A DNA stretch of 64,000 nt. Source: Streptomyces poonensis. GTDB lineage: Bacteria; Actinomycetota; Actinomycetes; Streptomycetales; Streptomycetaceae. The translations under genes and the position numbers were made by a program. Below are positions 51,001 to 60,000 of the stretch, piece by piece. The DNA lies in contig NZ_BMVW01000002.1 in the NCBI RefSeq assembly GCF_014650915.1, positions 525,677 to 589,676 of the forward strand, in the 5' to 3' direction. Within the stretch, counting starts at the first letter, position 1. Each line of letters begins with the position of its first letter. The notes beneath the pieces were generated by a model. The model did not search any database. It was not told where the DNA came from and was given only the letters and a program-made list of their open reading frames with translations.

Positions 51001-52048
51001 CGGACAGGTCGAGGACGACGGTGTTGCGCAGGCCCGGGCCGTCGAGGCGGTGGCCGGCGGGGACGGTGCCGCCGTCGATGACGATGACCGTGAAGGGCTC
51101 CTCGCGGCCGGGCACCGCGTCCGGGTCGAAGGGCGGGCGCTCGCAGAACTCGGCGCCGAGCAGGTCCTCCAGTTCACCGAAGGCGGAGCCGGTCATCCGG
51201 GCGGGGCCCGCCCCGTCGTTCTCCTGGGGGTGGAGGTGGTGCGGCAGCCACTTGGCCCACTCCCAGTCGGCGCGGCGTTCGTCGGAGACGCACAGGGCGA
51301 GCCACACGTCGTCGGGCGAGTGGAAGACGGCGAGCTGGGCAACGAGGGCGCGGGCCAGGGAGCGGATGCGCTCCTCGTCGCCGCGGAACAGGACGCGGGC
51401 CCAGGCGCGCAGCAGGATCGCGATGGGCTGGTCGGGGACCGTGGCGTAGGCGCGGATGAAGCTGCGCAGGGCGTGCGCGGAGAGCGGTTCGAGGTCCTCG
51501 ACGGGGCTGGTGGAGACCGGGGTGAGCCGCAGCCCGAGCTTCTGCTCGCCGACGGCGACGCGGATCTCACCGAAGTCCTCGTCCTGCGGGCGGCGTTCCC
51601 ACAGCCGGGTCGTGCCCACGAGCGAGGACAGCGCGGCGGGCTCCGGGTGGCGCCAGGCCAGGGCACGCTGCTGGTCGATGACGGCGGCGCGCACCTTGCG
51701 GCGGGTCTGCGTCAGATAGCGCAGGTAGTCGCGGCGCTCGCCGTTGAGCCGCTGCTTGCGCTCGCTGCCGCGGCGCATGAACTGACCCATCATCATGGCG
51801 CCCGCCGACAGCACCATCAGGCCGAGGGCGAGGTAGAGGAAGCTGCTGCCGCTCCCGCTGCCGGAGCCGGGCCGCATGAACATCAGCATCATGGACACGG
51901 ACATGAGCGCCATCGGCAGATAGGTCCAGATGGCGGAGGAGTCGGGGACGACCTCGGGCAGCGGCGGCGGCTCCTGGAGGCTGAGCTCCCCCTCGGGCAT
52001 GTCCGGGCCGCGTCGACGGGCCGGCCTGCGGAACAGGACCACACTCAA
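48062..52048 (-). CDS. eccC: Type VII secretion FtsK/SpoIIIE ATPase EccC
   Basis: A 1328-residue membrane ATPase, the motor of ESX secretion. TTG 52048 is chosen as start because AAGGAG lies 8 bases upstream; GTG 52042 is in frame. Two membrane helices occur near residues 40-90 (YLPMALMSVSMMLMFM; FLYLALGLMVLSAGAMMMGQ). A DUF-type stalk follows, then three FtsK/SpoIIIE ATPase domains with Walker A loops GATGSGKSELL (about 483), GGPQSGKSTMV (about 836) and GDTESGKTNLL (about 1124). Walker B is intact in the first (FVVVDEFSEL) and weaker in the other two (LVIDGWSTV; ILVDDYDML), as in other EccC proteins. It is divergent from eccD. Confidence 0.96.
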   Translation of the reverse strand: MSVVLFRRPARRRGPDMPEGELSLQEPPPLPEVVPDSSAIWTYLPMALMSVSMMLMFMRPGSGSGSGSSFLYLALGLMVLSAGAMMMGQFMRRGSERKQRLNGERRDYLRYLTQTRRKVRAAVIDQQRALAWRHPEPAALSSLVGTTRLWERRPQDEDFGEIRVAVGEQKLGLRLTPVSTSPVEDLEPLSAHALRSFIRAYATVPDQPIAILLRAWARVLFRGDEERIRSLARALVAQLAVFHSPDDVWLALCVSDERRADWEWAKWLPHHLHPQENDGAGPARMTGSAFGELEDLLGAEFCERPPFDPDAVPGREEPFTVIVIDGGTVPAGHRLDGPGLRNTVVLDLSGALTWRPGRSTLRFDVTEGAFDLVRTDRDRKEQTTRLGRPDTFGTAGATALAKRLAPYRMGIGGDAAEPLATNVELTTLLGIPDLAKHVPAELWARATGPARLRVPIAVGADGTPVELDIKESAQGGTGPHGMLIGATGSGKSELLRTLVLALALTNSSETLNFVLVDFKGGATFLGLDTLPHTSAVITNLAGEAALVSRMQDALHGELMRRQELLRSAGNYTSVLEYEKARAAGTPLEPLPSLFVVVDEFSELLAAHREFMELFVMIGRLGRSLGVHLLLASQRLDEGRMHQLESHLSYRIGLRTFSAMESRGVLGVPDAYELPPQPGSGYLKSGVEALTRFRAAYVSGPYRTRRGSADQARVASQTVPWSSGYVVPRHQPAAPDPGPEPEEETGDTLLSVAVERLLGAGPPAHQVWLPPLDRPATLDQVLPPLTPDPDFGLTTAGRPERGRLRIPVGIVDRPFDQLRDLLTVDLSGAGGHVAIAGGPQSGKSTMVRTVLAALALTHTPREVQFYCLDFGGGTLAGLAGLPHMSGVAARLDTERVGRTIAEVNTLLTQRERFFLDHGIDSMATYRRRRAAGEFPGEPHGDVFLVIDGWSTVRQDYDRHISTFNAIAARGLNYGIHLIVTTARWVELSAAVRDQAATHLELRMGDPMDSEIDMRRAATVPRAPGRGLTREGKLHYLTALPRIDGVEDADDLADGVAALVAAVQESWAGPSAPPVRMLPAVLPAAGLPAPEVLPAGGGLRVPLGLEEDELSVVRHDFAENPHMIAVGDTESGKTNLLRLVAKAVMDRYTPAEARIMVVDYRRQLVEAVPDEYRLGHAVSIDGLKDLIQGAARAVKTRVPGPDISPARMKLCDWWNGPRLFILVDDYDMLGTGPMNAPFDPLLDQLALGYEVGLHIVVTRSASGAGRGLGDHLMRRLLEVNTPGLLLSCPPSEGYVFGNVKGRILPPGRATRIARRKTVRVQTALVEGPGE

Positions 52049-52526
52049 GGGGCTTACTCCTTGCGGCAGTTGGGGCGGCGGCGGGCGGTCGGCCGCAGCC
52101 GGCACGAGGCAGTCAGTCGGCACGCCGGCAGCCGGTCGGCCACAGCCTGCACGACGGCAGCCGGCGCGACGCCGACCGGGAAACCGTCGGCGACACCTGG
52201 CGGCCGACCGCATTCCGGTTCGACCGGGTCGACTATGGAGCGGCGCGGACCGGGCCGGATGACGCGTCGGGGAACGAGCGGGACCGGGCACGTGAACGCT
52301 CGGGCGGGGCCGGGCATACCGGGCGCTCGCGGCTCCCGCCGTACGGACGACCGCCGTTACGATCCAGCCGCGGGCCACCGGTAGATCATCTTCCGGGCTC
52401 GTGTTCCGCCCTGCTCTCGCGCTCTGTCCGCCCGGCCGCCGAAGCCCGGGTCCCGCAGAAGGAGACCCGGCCGCCACCCGCACTCGCCGCGCGGCCGGAA
52501 CGACCGGGAAGGTGTGACCCCGTCCG
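52049..52526. other. eccC-eccD divergent intergenic region
   Basis: 478 bp with no gene I can support. It must hold the eccC and eccD promoters and their ribosome sites (AAGGAG 52057-52062 on the minus strand; GGGAAGG 52508-52514 on the plus strand). It is GC-rich with short GGCAGCCGG/CGCCGGCAG repeats near 52090-52170, and no strong promoter match stands out. Confidence 0.55.
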
Positions 52527-53921
52527 ATGAGTGACAACCAGGTGGCCGGGCTGTGCCGCCTGACGGTGCGCGCACCCGCGCGCAGCATCGATCTGGCCGT
52601 CCCCTCCGACGTGCCCGTCGCCGATCTGCTGCCCACCATCCTCGACTACGCGGGCGACGAGGTGCGCGAGAGCGGCATCGAGCACGGCGGCTGGGTGCTG
52701 CAACGGCTCGGCGGGCAGCCACTGGACGAGGAGCGCACCCTCGACGCCTGCGACCTGCGCGACGGGGAGACCCTGTATCTGCGGCCGCGTGTCGAGGCAC
52801 TGCCCGAGGTGCACCTCGACGACCTGGTGGACGGCATCTCCACCACGATGCAGCAGCGTCCGCACGGCTGGAGCCCGCAGGCGGGCCGCCGCATGCTGAT
52901 CGGCACGGCGGTCGCGGTGCTCGTCACGGGACTGCTGGTGCTGTCCCTGCCGGGTGGCGCGCTCTCCCCGCGGGCCGTGTGCGCAGCGGCCGCCGGAGTA
53001 CTGCTGCTGGCCGGTGCGGCCGCCGCGAGCCGTGCCGTGGGCGACGCGGGAGCGGCGGCGGCGCTCGGCTTCATGGCCGCCCCCTATCTGGCGCTGGCCG
53101 GCTGGCTGCTGACGGCCGGTGAGCCGGCCGGGCCGTACGGGGCCGGCAGCCTGGGGCCGGGGCTGCTCGCGTCCTGCGCGGCGGGCGCCGGGGGCGCGGT
53201 CCTCGCGCTCGCGATGGTGGGGGCGTTCGCGGCGCTGTACCTGTTCCTGGCGGTGGTCACGGCCTTCGGCGCGCTGGGCGCGGCGCTGGTGATCACGGCG
53301 GATCCGGGCGCGGCCTCCGCCGCGGCGGTCGTCGCGCTGGCGGCCGTGGTGCTCGGGGCCTTCGTGCCCTCGCTGTCGTTCCGCATGTCGGGGCTGCGGA
53401 TGCCGCCGCTGCCGACCAACGCGCAGCAGTTACAGGAGGGCATCGAACCGCACCCCACGTCGGCCGTCCGGAGCCGCGCGGTCCTCGCGGACGGCTGGAT
53501 GACCTCGCTGTACGGCGCGGTGGGGCTGGTGTGCGCCGCCGCCGTCACGGTGCTGGTCCGCCACGACGACCTGCCCGAGAGCGTCATGGTCATGGCGCTG
53601 GTGCTGCTGCTCGTGCTGCACGCGAGGGGGCTGGGGAACGTCTGGCAGCGCCTGTCGCTGCTGCTCCCCGCCGCCTGGGGCGCGCTGCTGCTGGCCGCGG
53701 TCCTCGCCCGGGGCACGGAGCCCGACGCCCGGCTGCTGACCGCCGCCGGGCTGCTCGCCGCGGCGGCGCTGTTCGCCGTCCTCTCCTGGACCGTGCCGGG
53801 GCGGCGGCTGGTGCCGTACTGGGGCCGGGCCGCGGAACTGCTGCAGTCGGCGGCGGCGATCAGTCTGCTGCCCCTCGCCCTGTGGGTGCTGGGTGTGTAC
53901 GGCTGGCTGCGTGCCCTGTGA
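52527..53921 (+). CDS. eccD: Type VII secretion membrane protein EccD
   Basis: A 464-residue membrane-channel component. Residues 1-100 are the cytoplasmic ubiquitin-like domain (CRLTVRAPARSIDLAVPSDV; LDACDLRDGETLYLRPR). About eleven hydrophobic helices follow (LIGTAVAVLVTGLLVLSLPG; GAFAALYLFLAVVTAFGALG; YLFL-rich segments; final ISLLPLALWVLGVYGWLRAL). ATG 52527 has GGGAAGG about 12 bases upstream. Codon 302 is TTA (53430-53432), the rare leucine codon read by the bldA tRNA. That suggests the ESX channel is made only when bldA is active. It is followed by eccB, 102 bp away. Confidence 0.95.
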   Translation: MSDNQVAGLCRLTVRAPARSIDLAVPSDVPVADLLPTILDYAGDEVRESGIEHGGWVLQRLGGQPLDEERTLDACDLRDGETLYLRPRVEALPEVHLDDLVDGISTTMQQRPHGWSPQAGRRMLIGTAVAVLVTGLLVLSLPGGALSPRAVCAAAAGVLLLAGAAAASRAVGDAGAAAALGFMAAPYLALAGWLLTAGEPAGPYGAGSLGPGLLASCAAGAGGAVLALAMVGAFAALYLFLAVVTAFGALGAALVITADPGAASAAAVVALAAVVLGAFVPSLSFRMSGLRMPPLPTNAQQLQEGIEPHPTSAVRSRAVLADGWMTSLYGAVGLVCAAAVTVLVRHDDLPESVMVMALVLLLVLHARGLGNVWQRLSLLLPAAWGALLLAAVLARGTEPDARLLTAAGLLAAAALFAVLSWTVPGRRLVPYWGRAAELLQSAAAISLLPLALWVLGVYGWLRAL

Positions 53922-54023
53922 GCCGGATCCAGCCCCGGTCCCGGACCCGGTTACGGCCGCCGGGCCCCGCATGCGGTGAGCCGGCCGGCGTCACGGCCAC
54001 CGAGAGCGTGAAGGAGTGTCGAC

Positions 54024-55583
54024 GTGCAGTCCAAGCGTGACCAGGTGCAGGCGCACATGTTCGTGATGGGGCGGCTCACCTCGGGCATGCTCCGCGCCGA
54101 CCCGGACGCCCCGGAGAGCCCGCAGGGCCGGACGAACCGGGGCATCGTCATCGGCATCGTCGTGGCCGTCCTGCTGTCTGCGGGCGCCTTCGTCCTCGGC
54201 CTGCTCCGGCCCGGCACCACGGACTCCTGGCGCGAGGCCGGGACCCTGGTCGTCGACGAGGAGACCGGCACGAGCTACCTGTACCTGAACGGCCGGCTGC
54301 GGCCGGTGCGCAACTACGCCTCGGCGCGGCTCCTCGCCGGTGCGGACATGAAGACGGTGACGGTCGGCACGGCCTCACTGAAGGGCACTCCGCACGGCAC
54401 CCCGGTGGGCATCACGGGGGCTCCCGAGTCGCTGCCCGCGGCCGGTGACCTGGACACCGGGCCGTGGCAGGTCTGCACCGACCCGGCGTCCGGCGGTGTC
54501 GTCCTCGCGGTGGGTCCGCACGCGTCGGACGAGTCGGCATCCGGCGAGGGCCTGGGCGGCGAGGAAGCGCTGCTGGTGACGGGTCCGGACAAGGCCGACT
54601 ACCTGATCTGGCGCGGCAGCCGCCTCCGGCTGGACGACGCGGCGGGCGCCGCCGAGTCCCTGGGCTACGGCGACGCCACTCGCGTACGGGTATCGGCGGC
54701 CTTCCTGAACGCGCTGCCCGCCGGACCCGACCTCACCCCGCCCGAGGTGCCCGGCATCGGCGGCGAGGGACCGTCGCTGAGCGGCCGGCAGACCCGGATC
54801 GGCGAGGTGTTCACCGCCACGGTGCCCGGCTCGGAGAGCCGCTACTACCTGCTGCGCCGTGAGGGCCTCGTCCCCGTGACGGCCACCGAGGCGGCGCTGG
54901 CGCTCGGCAGCCCGGAGACCCGTAGGAAGGTGTACGGCGACGCCTCGGCGACCGCCGCCGAACTGGGCGCCGAGGCCCTGGCCACGGCCCTCGCCCTCGA
55001 GCACGCGAACGGCTCCGCGGACAGCGCCGCGGCCGGTCGGCTGCCCGCGTCCCCGCCCCGGATGTCCGCCCTCGGCACCGGACAGGTCGCCTGCGTCCAG
55101 GTCGAGGCCGGCGAACGCGACACCCGGATCAGTGTGGCGCTGGTCGACCGGGAGGCGCTCGGCCCCACCGCACAGGCCCCCGTCGAAGGGCTGGTCCCGG
55201 CGTGCGTGGCCGTGGACCGGATCACCGTACGGCCGGGCGGCGGCGCGCTCGTGCACGCCCTCGGGGCGGACGGGCGGAACGTGGGCGGCACCGTCTACCT
55301 GGTGACGGACACCGGGATGAAGTACCGGGTGTCCGGGGCGGACGCCCTGGAGGCGCTCGGCTACACCGAGGACCAGGCACGGCGGCTCCCGGCGACCCTG
55401 CTGTCGATGCTGCCGACCGGCCCCGACCTGACGCGGACGTCCGCGGAGACGGGCCGCGGCACCACGACGCGGCCGCCCTGCCAGGAGCGGGACGAGTCCG
55501 GGGCGGGCACGGGCGAATCCGCGACCGCCCCGGACACAAAGGAAAAGGCCGCCGTGGGCGAGCGGAAAGTGAATTCCGAGTGA
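54024..55583 (+). CDS. eccB: Type VII secretion protein EccB
   Basis: A 519-residue bitopic protein with one N-terminal membrane helix (GIVIGIVVAVLLSAGAFVLG, about 39-58) and a large extracytoplasmic domain. The start GTG 54024 has GAAGGAG 7 bases before. The N-terminus SKRDQVQAHMFVMGRLTSGM is the family hallmark. Downstream YLYLNGRLRPVRNYASARLL and KYRVSGADALEALGYTEDQA are the repeated folds seen in mycobacterial EccB. Near the C-terminus a Cys-containing, Thr/Gly-rich tail is poorly ordered. It forms the periplasmic-side ring of the ESX pore with EccC, EccD and EccE; no EccE gene is seen in this window. Confidence 0.94.
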   Translation: MQSKRDQVQAHMFVMGRLTSGMLRADPDAPESPQGRTNRGIVIGIVVAVLLSAGAFVLGLLRPGTTDSWREAGTLVVDEETGTSYLYLNGRLRPVRNYASARLLAGADMKTVTVGTASLKGTPHGTPVGITGAPESLPAAGDLDTGPWQVCTDPASGGVVLAVGPHASDESASGEGLGGEEALLVTGPDKADYLIWRGSRLRLDDAAGAAESLGYGDATRVRVSAAFLNALPAGPDLTPPEVPGIGGEGPSLSGRQTRIGEVFTATVPGSESRYYLLRREGLVPVTATEAALALGSPETRRKVYGDASATAAELGAEALATALALEHANGSADSAAAGRLPASPPRMSALGTGQVACVQVEAGERDTRISVALVDREALGPTAQAPVEGLVPACVAVDRITVRPGGGALVHALGADGRNVGGTVYLVTDTGMKYRVSGADALEALGYTEDQARRLPATLLSMLPTGPDLTRTSAETGRGTTTRPPCQERDESGAGTGESATAPDTKEKAAVGERKVNSE

Positions 55584-55641
55584 ATCCCCGGAATTCCGAC
55601 CGCGAGAACCGGAATGCAGTCGGAAAACATTCCGTAACTCG

Positions 55642-55671
55642 TTGCTCGGTCAACTGAGCGCTGTCTACGTT
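55642..55671 (+). promoter_or_regulatory. Candidate promoter for the esx operon
   Basis: TTGCTC (55642-55647) and TACGTT (55666-55671) are 18 bp apart, in the 139-bp gap between eccB and the first small gene. A strong AAAAGGAGG ribosome site follows at about 55709-55717. Confidence 0.5.
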
Positions 55672-55722
55672 TGGTTGCCGTCACCCGTATCAACTGGACC
55701 GACATAAAAGGAGGATCCCGTC

Positions 55723-56058
55723 ATGGCCGGAATGCAGCAGTCGGAAGAGCGCGCCACACGGAATGGAGTCCAGGCTCTGGAGCAGGCGTTCAGCGGCATC
55801 CAGAACTGCCGGCAGGACGTCGAGAACATGAAGCACAACCTCGCCTCGGGCCTGAAGGGCTCCGACGGCAAGGCCTACCAGGACCTGCTGAAGCTCTGGG
55901 ACGACCAGGCCGAGGTGATCTCCACCAACGTGCGCGACATGATCGAGACGCTGAACGAGACGCTGCGCGCGCAGGGGCTGGCGCAGGGTTCCTCCAACGA
56001 GGCCATCAACCAGGCGTACTCCGGGTCCCAGGCGATATTCGACGCCCTGAAGGGCTGA
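55723..56058 (+). CDS. esxB: Esx/WXG100-family small protein (lacks the WXG motif)
   Basis: A 111-residue helical protein. ATG 55723 follows AAAAGGAGG with 5-6 bases of spacing. It is a two-helix hairpin: a first helix (GVQALEQAFSGIQNCRQDVE), a turn and a second helix (LKLWDDQAEVISTNVRDMIE). The WXG motif expected at the turn is missing; LKGSDGKAY takes its place. It precedes a second Esx protein by 60 bp, so they probably form the secreted heterodimer seen in S. coelicolor (EsxB/EsxA). The esxB name follows gene order and is uncertain. Confidence 0.82.
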   Translation: MAGMQQSEERATRNGVQALEQAFSGIQNCRQDVENMKHNLASGLKGSDGKAYQDLLKLWDDQAEVISTNVRDMIETLNETLRAQGLAQGSSNEAINQAYSGSQAIFDALKG

Positions 56059-56118
56059 CCCGCCGCGCCCCCTTCTCCCTCCGCCCCTCCCCCACCACGC
56101 CGCGAGACGAGGACCGAC

Positions 56119-56439
56119 ATGAGCGATTTCACCGACGGCTACATCTACGTCGACTACTCCCACATGAGCAATGCCGCCGACGACATGGTCCAGCAGACCA
56201 AGGCGATCGCGAGCATCCTCACCAACCTGGAAGCGGAACTCCAGGAACTCAAGAACACCTGGATCGGTGACGACAAGGAGGTCTACGAGCAGAAGCAGGC
56301 CGCCTGGAACGGCGCCGTCGAGGCCATGAAGGACCTGCTCACCAGCCACTCGAGGCTGCTCACCGACGTCTCCGAGAACTACCAGTACAGCGAGAAGTCC
56401 CTGACCAGCCTGTGGGAGAGCGTCCGCGTCGGTCGCTGA
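56119..56439 (+). CDS. esxA: WXG100-family type VII substrate
   Basis: A 106-residue WXG100 protein. It forms the helix-turn-helix hairpin with the motif WIG (NTWIGDDKEV, about residues 47-50). The C-terminal part has an YxxxE export signal (YQYSE, near residue 93). The first helix is VDYSHMSNAADDMVQQTKAI. Start ATG 56119 follows a GAGACGAGGACC ribosome site. It is the probable partner of the protein encoded just upstream. In streptomycetes, EsxA/EsxB are exported by the ESX system and affect sporulation. Confidence 0.9.
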   Translation: MSDFTDGYIYVDYSHMSNAADDMVQQTKAIASILTNLEAELQELKNTWIGDDKEVYEQKQAAWNGAVEAMKDLLTSHSRLLTDVSENYQYSEKSLTSLWESVRVGR

Positions 56440-56559
56440 CCCGCGCCCCGCGCCGGCCCACGCTCCCCTCCCGCCGGGCAGCCGCCCGCCGCAGACGGTC
56501 CGGGGCCCGCGCCCCGGACCCGTCGACCCGTTCCCCACCCCCACCTCAAGGAAGGCGAC

Positions 56560-57027
56560 ATGGCGGACAGCGCCCCCGTGAATCTCGACAAGGCCTGGCT
56601 GGAGAACTTCCTCAACGACGATGTGAAGGACTTCCTCTCGGCCCTGGAGAAGATCATGGCCGACGGCACGGTCGGCGGTGAGGAGATCCCCGCCCTCTAC
56701 AACCTGCTGCCCGAGGGCCAGCACGGGCCCGGCGTGCTGCCGGGAGCCAAACTGCCGCTCACGATCGGCGGCATGGAGACGGACACCGAGACCAACGGGC
56801 AGCACCTCACGACGGCGGTCAAGGAACTGATCACGGCCATCCACACGATCCTCGAGAACCAGAAGCTCCTCTTCGAGAGCATCGAGGACGGGCTGGCGGA
56901 CAGCATCGACGAACTGTTCAAGACCCAGGGCGAGAACCTGGAGAAGATCGACGGCGAGAAGCTGGTCGACATCTTCTCCGAGGTGGACGAGTACCTGAGC
57001 GGGACCGGCGCCGAGGACGACGACTGA
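56560..57027 (+). CDS. Type VII secretion-associated protein
   Basis: A 155-residue acidic protein, ATG 56560 with AAGGAAGG 5 bases upstream. It is mostly helical (VNLDKAWLENFLNDDVKDFL; LTTAVKELITAIHTILENQK), with a very acidic end (GTGAEDDD). No WXG or membrane helix is present. The position between esxA and the large AAWKG gene, and its one-base spacing to the latter, make it a likely T7SS substrate or chaperone. No family I can name with certainty. The conserved streptomycete type occurs in the same context. Confidence 0.7.
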   Translation: MADSAPVNLDKAWLENFLNDDVKDFLSALEKIMADGTVGGEEIPALYNLLPEGQHGPGVLPGAKLPLTIGGMETDTETNGQHLTTAVKELITAIHTILENQKLLFESIEDGLADSIDELFKTQGENLEKIDGEKLVDIFSEVDEYLSGTGAEDDD

Positions 57028-57028
57028 C

Positions 57029-60000
57029 ATGGCCGACGACAGCGTCATCCCGCTCACCGGCGCCAACGACTCCTGGCACAAGGCCGTGAAACTCTTCACC
57101 GGCTACGACGCGCCGACGCGGGACACCCTCTTCAAGACCCTCATCGGCAACGAGGGCATCCCGCAGATGAAGGTGGAGATCACCCGCCAGGGCAAGGTGA
57201 CCTACGTCGACGTCAACGACCTCGACTGGATGGTGGAGAACTCCGGCTGGCGCATCGAGAACACCGACTTCGTCATCCCCTTCTACGCCACCGGCGACGG
57301 CACGGCGGAGAGCGGCGACCAGGTCTCCATGTACAAGGCACGGTTCACGCTGCTGGGCAACAAGAGCAACGACGGCCCGCCCGTCGGAGGCGTCGTCGAG
57401 GGCGGCGAGTTCAAGAGCCAGTACGACAACCACCTCGGCCTGTCCGGGGACAAGGCCACCTGGAGCACCCAGCCGCTCACCCAGTACGCCTACGGCACCG
57501 GCCGGGCGCTGGAGGCGCTGCTCTACAAGGACGAGGGGACCCACGATTTCTCCTGGAACGGCAAGCCCGTCAACAACGACCAGGCCGTCACGCTCACCTC
57601 GTTCGACACGGCCGCCGCCGCCTTCGACCGCACCGCGCAGTTCTTCGTCGACCGGGCCGCGGTGATCGAGGAGTGGGAGTCCCGCGTCGGGCGGGAGGAG
57701 AACAAGGCCTGGCGTGGCCAGGCGGCGGGGGTCTTCTGGAACCTGATCCACACCCTCGGCAAGCAGTACGACGGCTACGCCAAGGACATGCGGCCCGAGG
57801 GCACCACGGGCTCCCTCCAGGGCAACGAGATCCGCCAGGCGAAGCAGGACTTCCGGGACGCCGTGGCCGAGCTGCACCGCCACTGGATGCACTGGGAGCT
57901 CTACATGGGCAACCCACTGCGGTGGCTGCACGACCTCCTCAAAGAGATCGCCGACCATGTGTGGCACCACAACATCCGGCAGATCACCTACAAGGTCAAC
58001 ACGGTCGGCACCGGTTACGGCGGATACAGCACCTACACGACGTACCACACCACCGGCGCCTTCAGTCAGACCGCGACCCGGCTGGGCAAGCAGGACGGCT
58101 TCGGCCCGCTGACCGAGCTGTCGACCTGGAAGAAGGTCGGCGAGCGGGCCATCGAGAACTGGCAGGCGTCGGTCATCGAGAACCTGGTGAATCCGGCCGA
58201 CGAGGCCCTGCGGACGGTCCACAACAGCTGGAGCACGTCCGGCTTCGACCTCGGCTCCATCCGCACCAGGACGAGCGACGACCTGAAGACGTCCTACACC
58301 GAGGACGTCAACGAGAAGGAGAAGGAGGAGGCCGAGAAGGCGGCGGCCGATGCCGCGAAGGCACAGGCCGACTTCATGCAGTGGCAGAAGGACCAGGCCG
58401 CCAAGGCGGAGGCCGACGCCAAGAAGGCCAAGGAGGAGGCCGAACGCAAGGAACGGGAGGCCAAGGAGGAGGCCGAGCGGAAGGAGAAGGAGGCCAAGGA
58501 GGAGGCGGAGCGCAAGGAGAAGGAGGCGGAGGCCAAGGAGGCCGCCGCCAAGGCCGAGGCCGAGAAGAAGGAGGCGGAAGCCAAGGCGGAGGCCGAACGC
58601 AAGGAGGCCGAAGCGAAGGCCGAGGCCGAGCGCAAGGAAGCCGAGGCCAAGGCCGAACAGGAAGCAGCCAAGGCGGAGGCCGAAGCTGAACAGGCCGCCG
58701 CCAAGGCCGAGGCCGAACAGAAGGAAGCGGCAGCCAAGGCGGAGGCCGAACAGAAGGAGGCCGAGGCCAAGGCCGAAGCCGAACGCGAGAAAGCCGAGGC
58801 CAAGGCCGAACAGGAAGCAGCCAAGGCGGAGGCCGAGGCCAAGGAGGCGGAGGCGCTCGCCCGCCAGGAGCAGCAGCAGGCCGAGGCCGAGCAGAAGCAG
58901 GAAGAGTACATGGCCCGGCAGGAGGCCATGCAGCTGCTGTCCATGAACGAGGCGAAGACCGAGCAGGAACGGACGCGCAAGGAGCAGGAGGCCGCGGAGG
59001 CCGAGGCCAGGGCCGAGCAGGAGGCGGCCGAAGCGGAGGCCGAGGCCGAGGAGGCCGCCGCCAAGGCGGAGGCGGAACAGAAGGAAGCCCAGGCGAAGGC
59101 CGAGGCCGAACAGAAGGAAGCCGAGGCCAAGGCCGAACAGGAGGCCGCCCGCAAGGAAGCTGAGGCCGAGGAGGCGGAGGCGCTCGCCCGCCAGGAGCAG
59201 CAGCAGGCCGAGGCGGAGGCCAAGGAGGCGGAGTACCGGGCGGAACAGGAGGCCCGGCAGGAGGAGCTGGCGGACCGGCAGCAGGCCGCGGTCGCCGAGG
59301 CCGAGAGCGCTCAGCAGGCGGCGATCGCCGAGCAGGAAGCCGCGCTGGCCGAGCAGGAGGCCCGGCTCGAGGCGCAGCAGCAGGAGTACGAGGCCGCTCA
59401 GCAGCAGGCCGAGGCCCAGTACCAGCGGACCGTCGAGGGCGTGCTCAACGGCGGTGACCTGCCGTCGTCCGACCTGTCCTCGTCGGGGACGACGATCAGC
59501 GGTCCCGTGTACGACGACACCGTGGACCTCTCCTCCATCGGTGCCGGAGACACCGCGATCGACTCCCGGGGCCGCGTCGTGACGGACTACCCCGACGGCA
59601 CGACCGTCACCGTCGACCCCGTCACGCACTCGGCGACCGTCACCCGCCCGGACGGCACGGCCGTCTCCGGCCCGCTCAACACCGGCGATCTGCTCACCAC
59701 GCCCGACGGCAGCGTCATCCACCTCGACGAGCGGGGCCGACTGGTCACCGAGTACCCCGACGGCGGCACCTCGACGATCGACCCGGAGACGGGCCTGACG
59801 ACGTACACGGCCCCGGACGGCACGACGACCAGCGGCTACCTGAACGGCGGTCCGGGCTCGTCGTACGGAAGGCACGGGAGCACGACCGGCTACGACTGGC
59901 CGTCGTACGAGGAGGAGCTGTACGACGACACGCCGTACGAGCAGGCGCTCGCGGGGTCGTCGGGCAGCGGTCTCTCCGCCACCGACGTCTCGCGCGCGGC

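Noticed and set aside
48242..52384. A 1380-codon open frame on the plus strand, antisense to eccC
   Set aside because: Its translation is Gly/Ala/Arg/Glu-rich with no family resemblance, and the opposite strand encodes a clear EccC. It is a GC-rich shadow frame.
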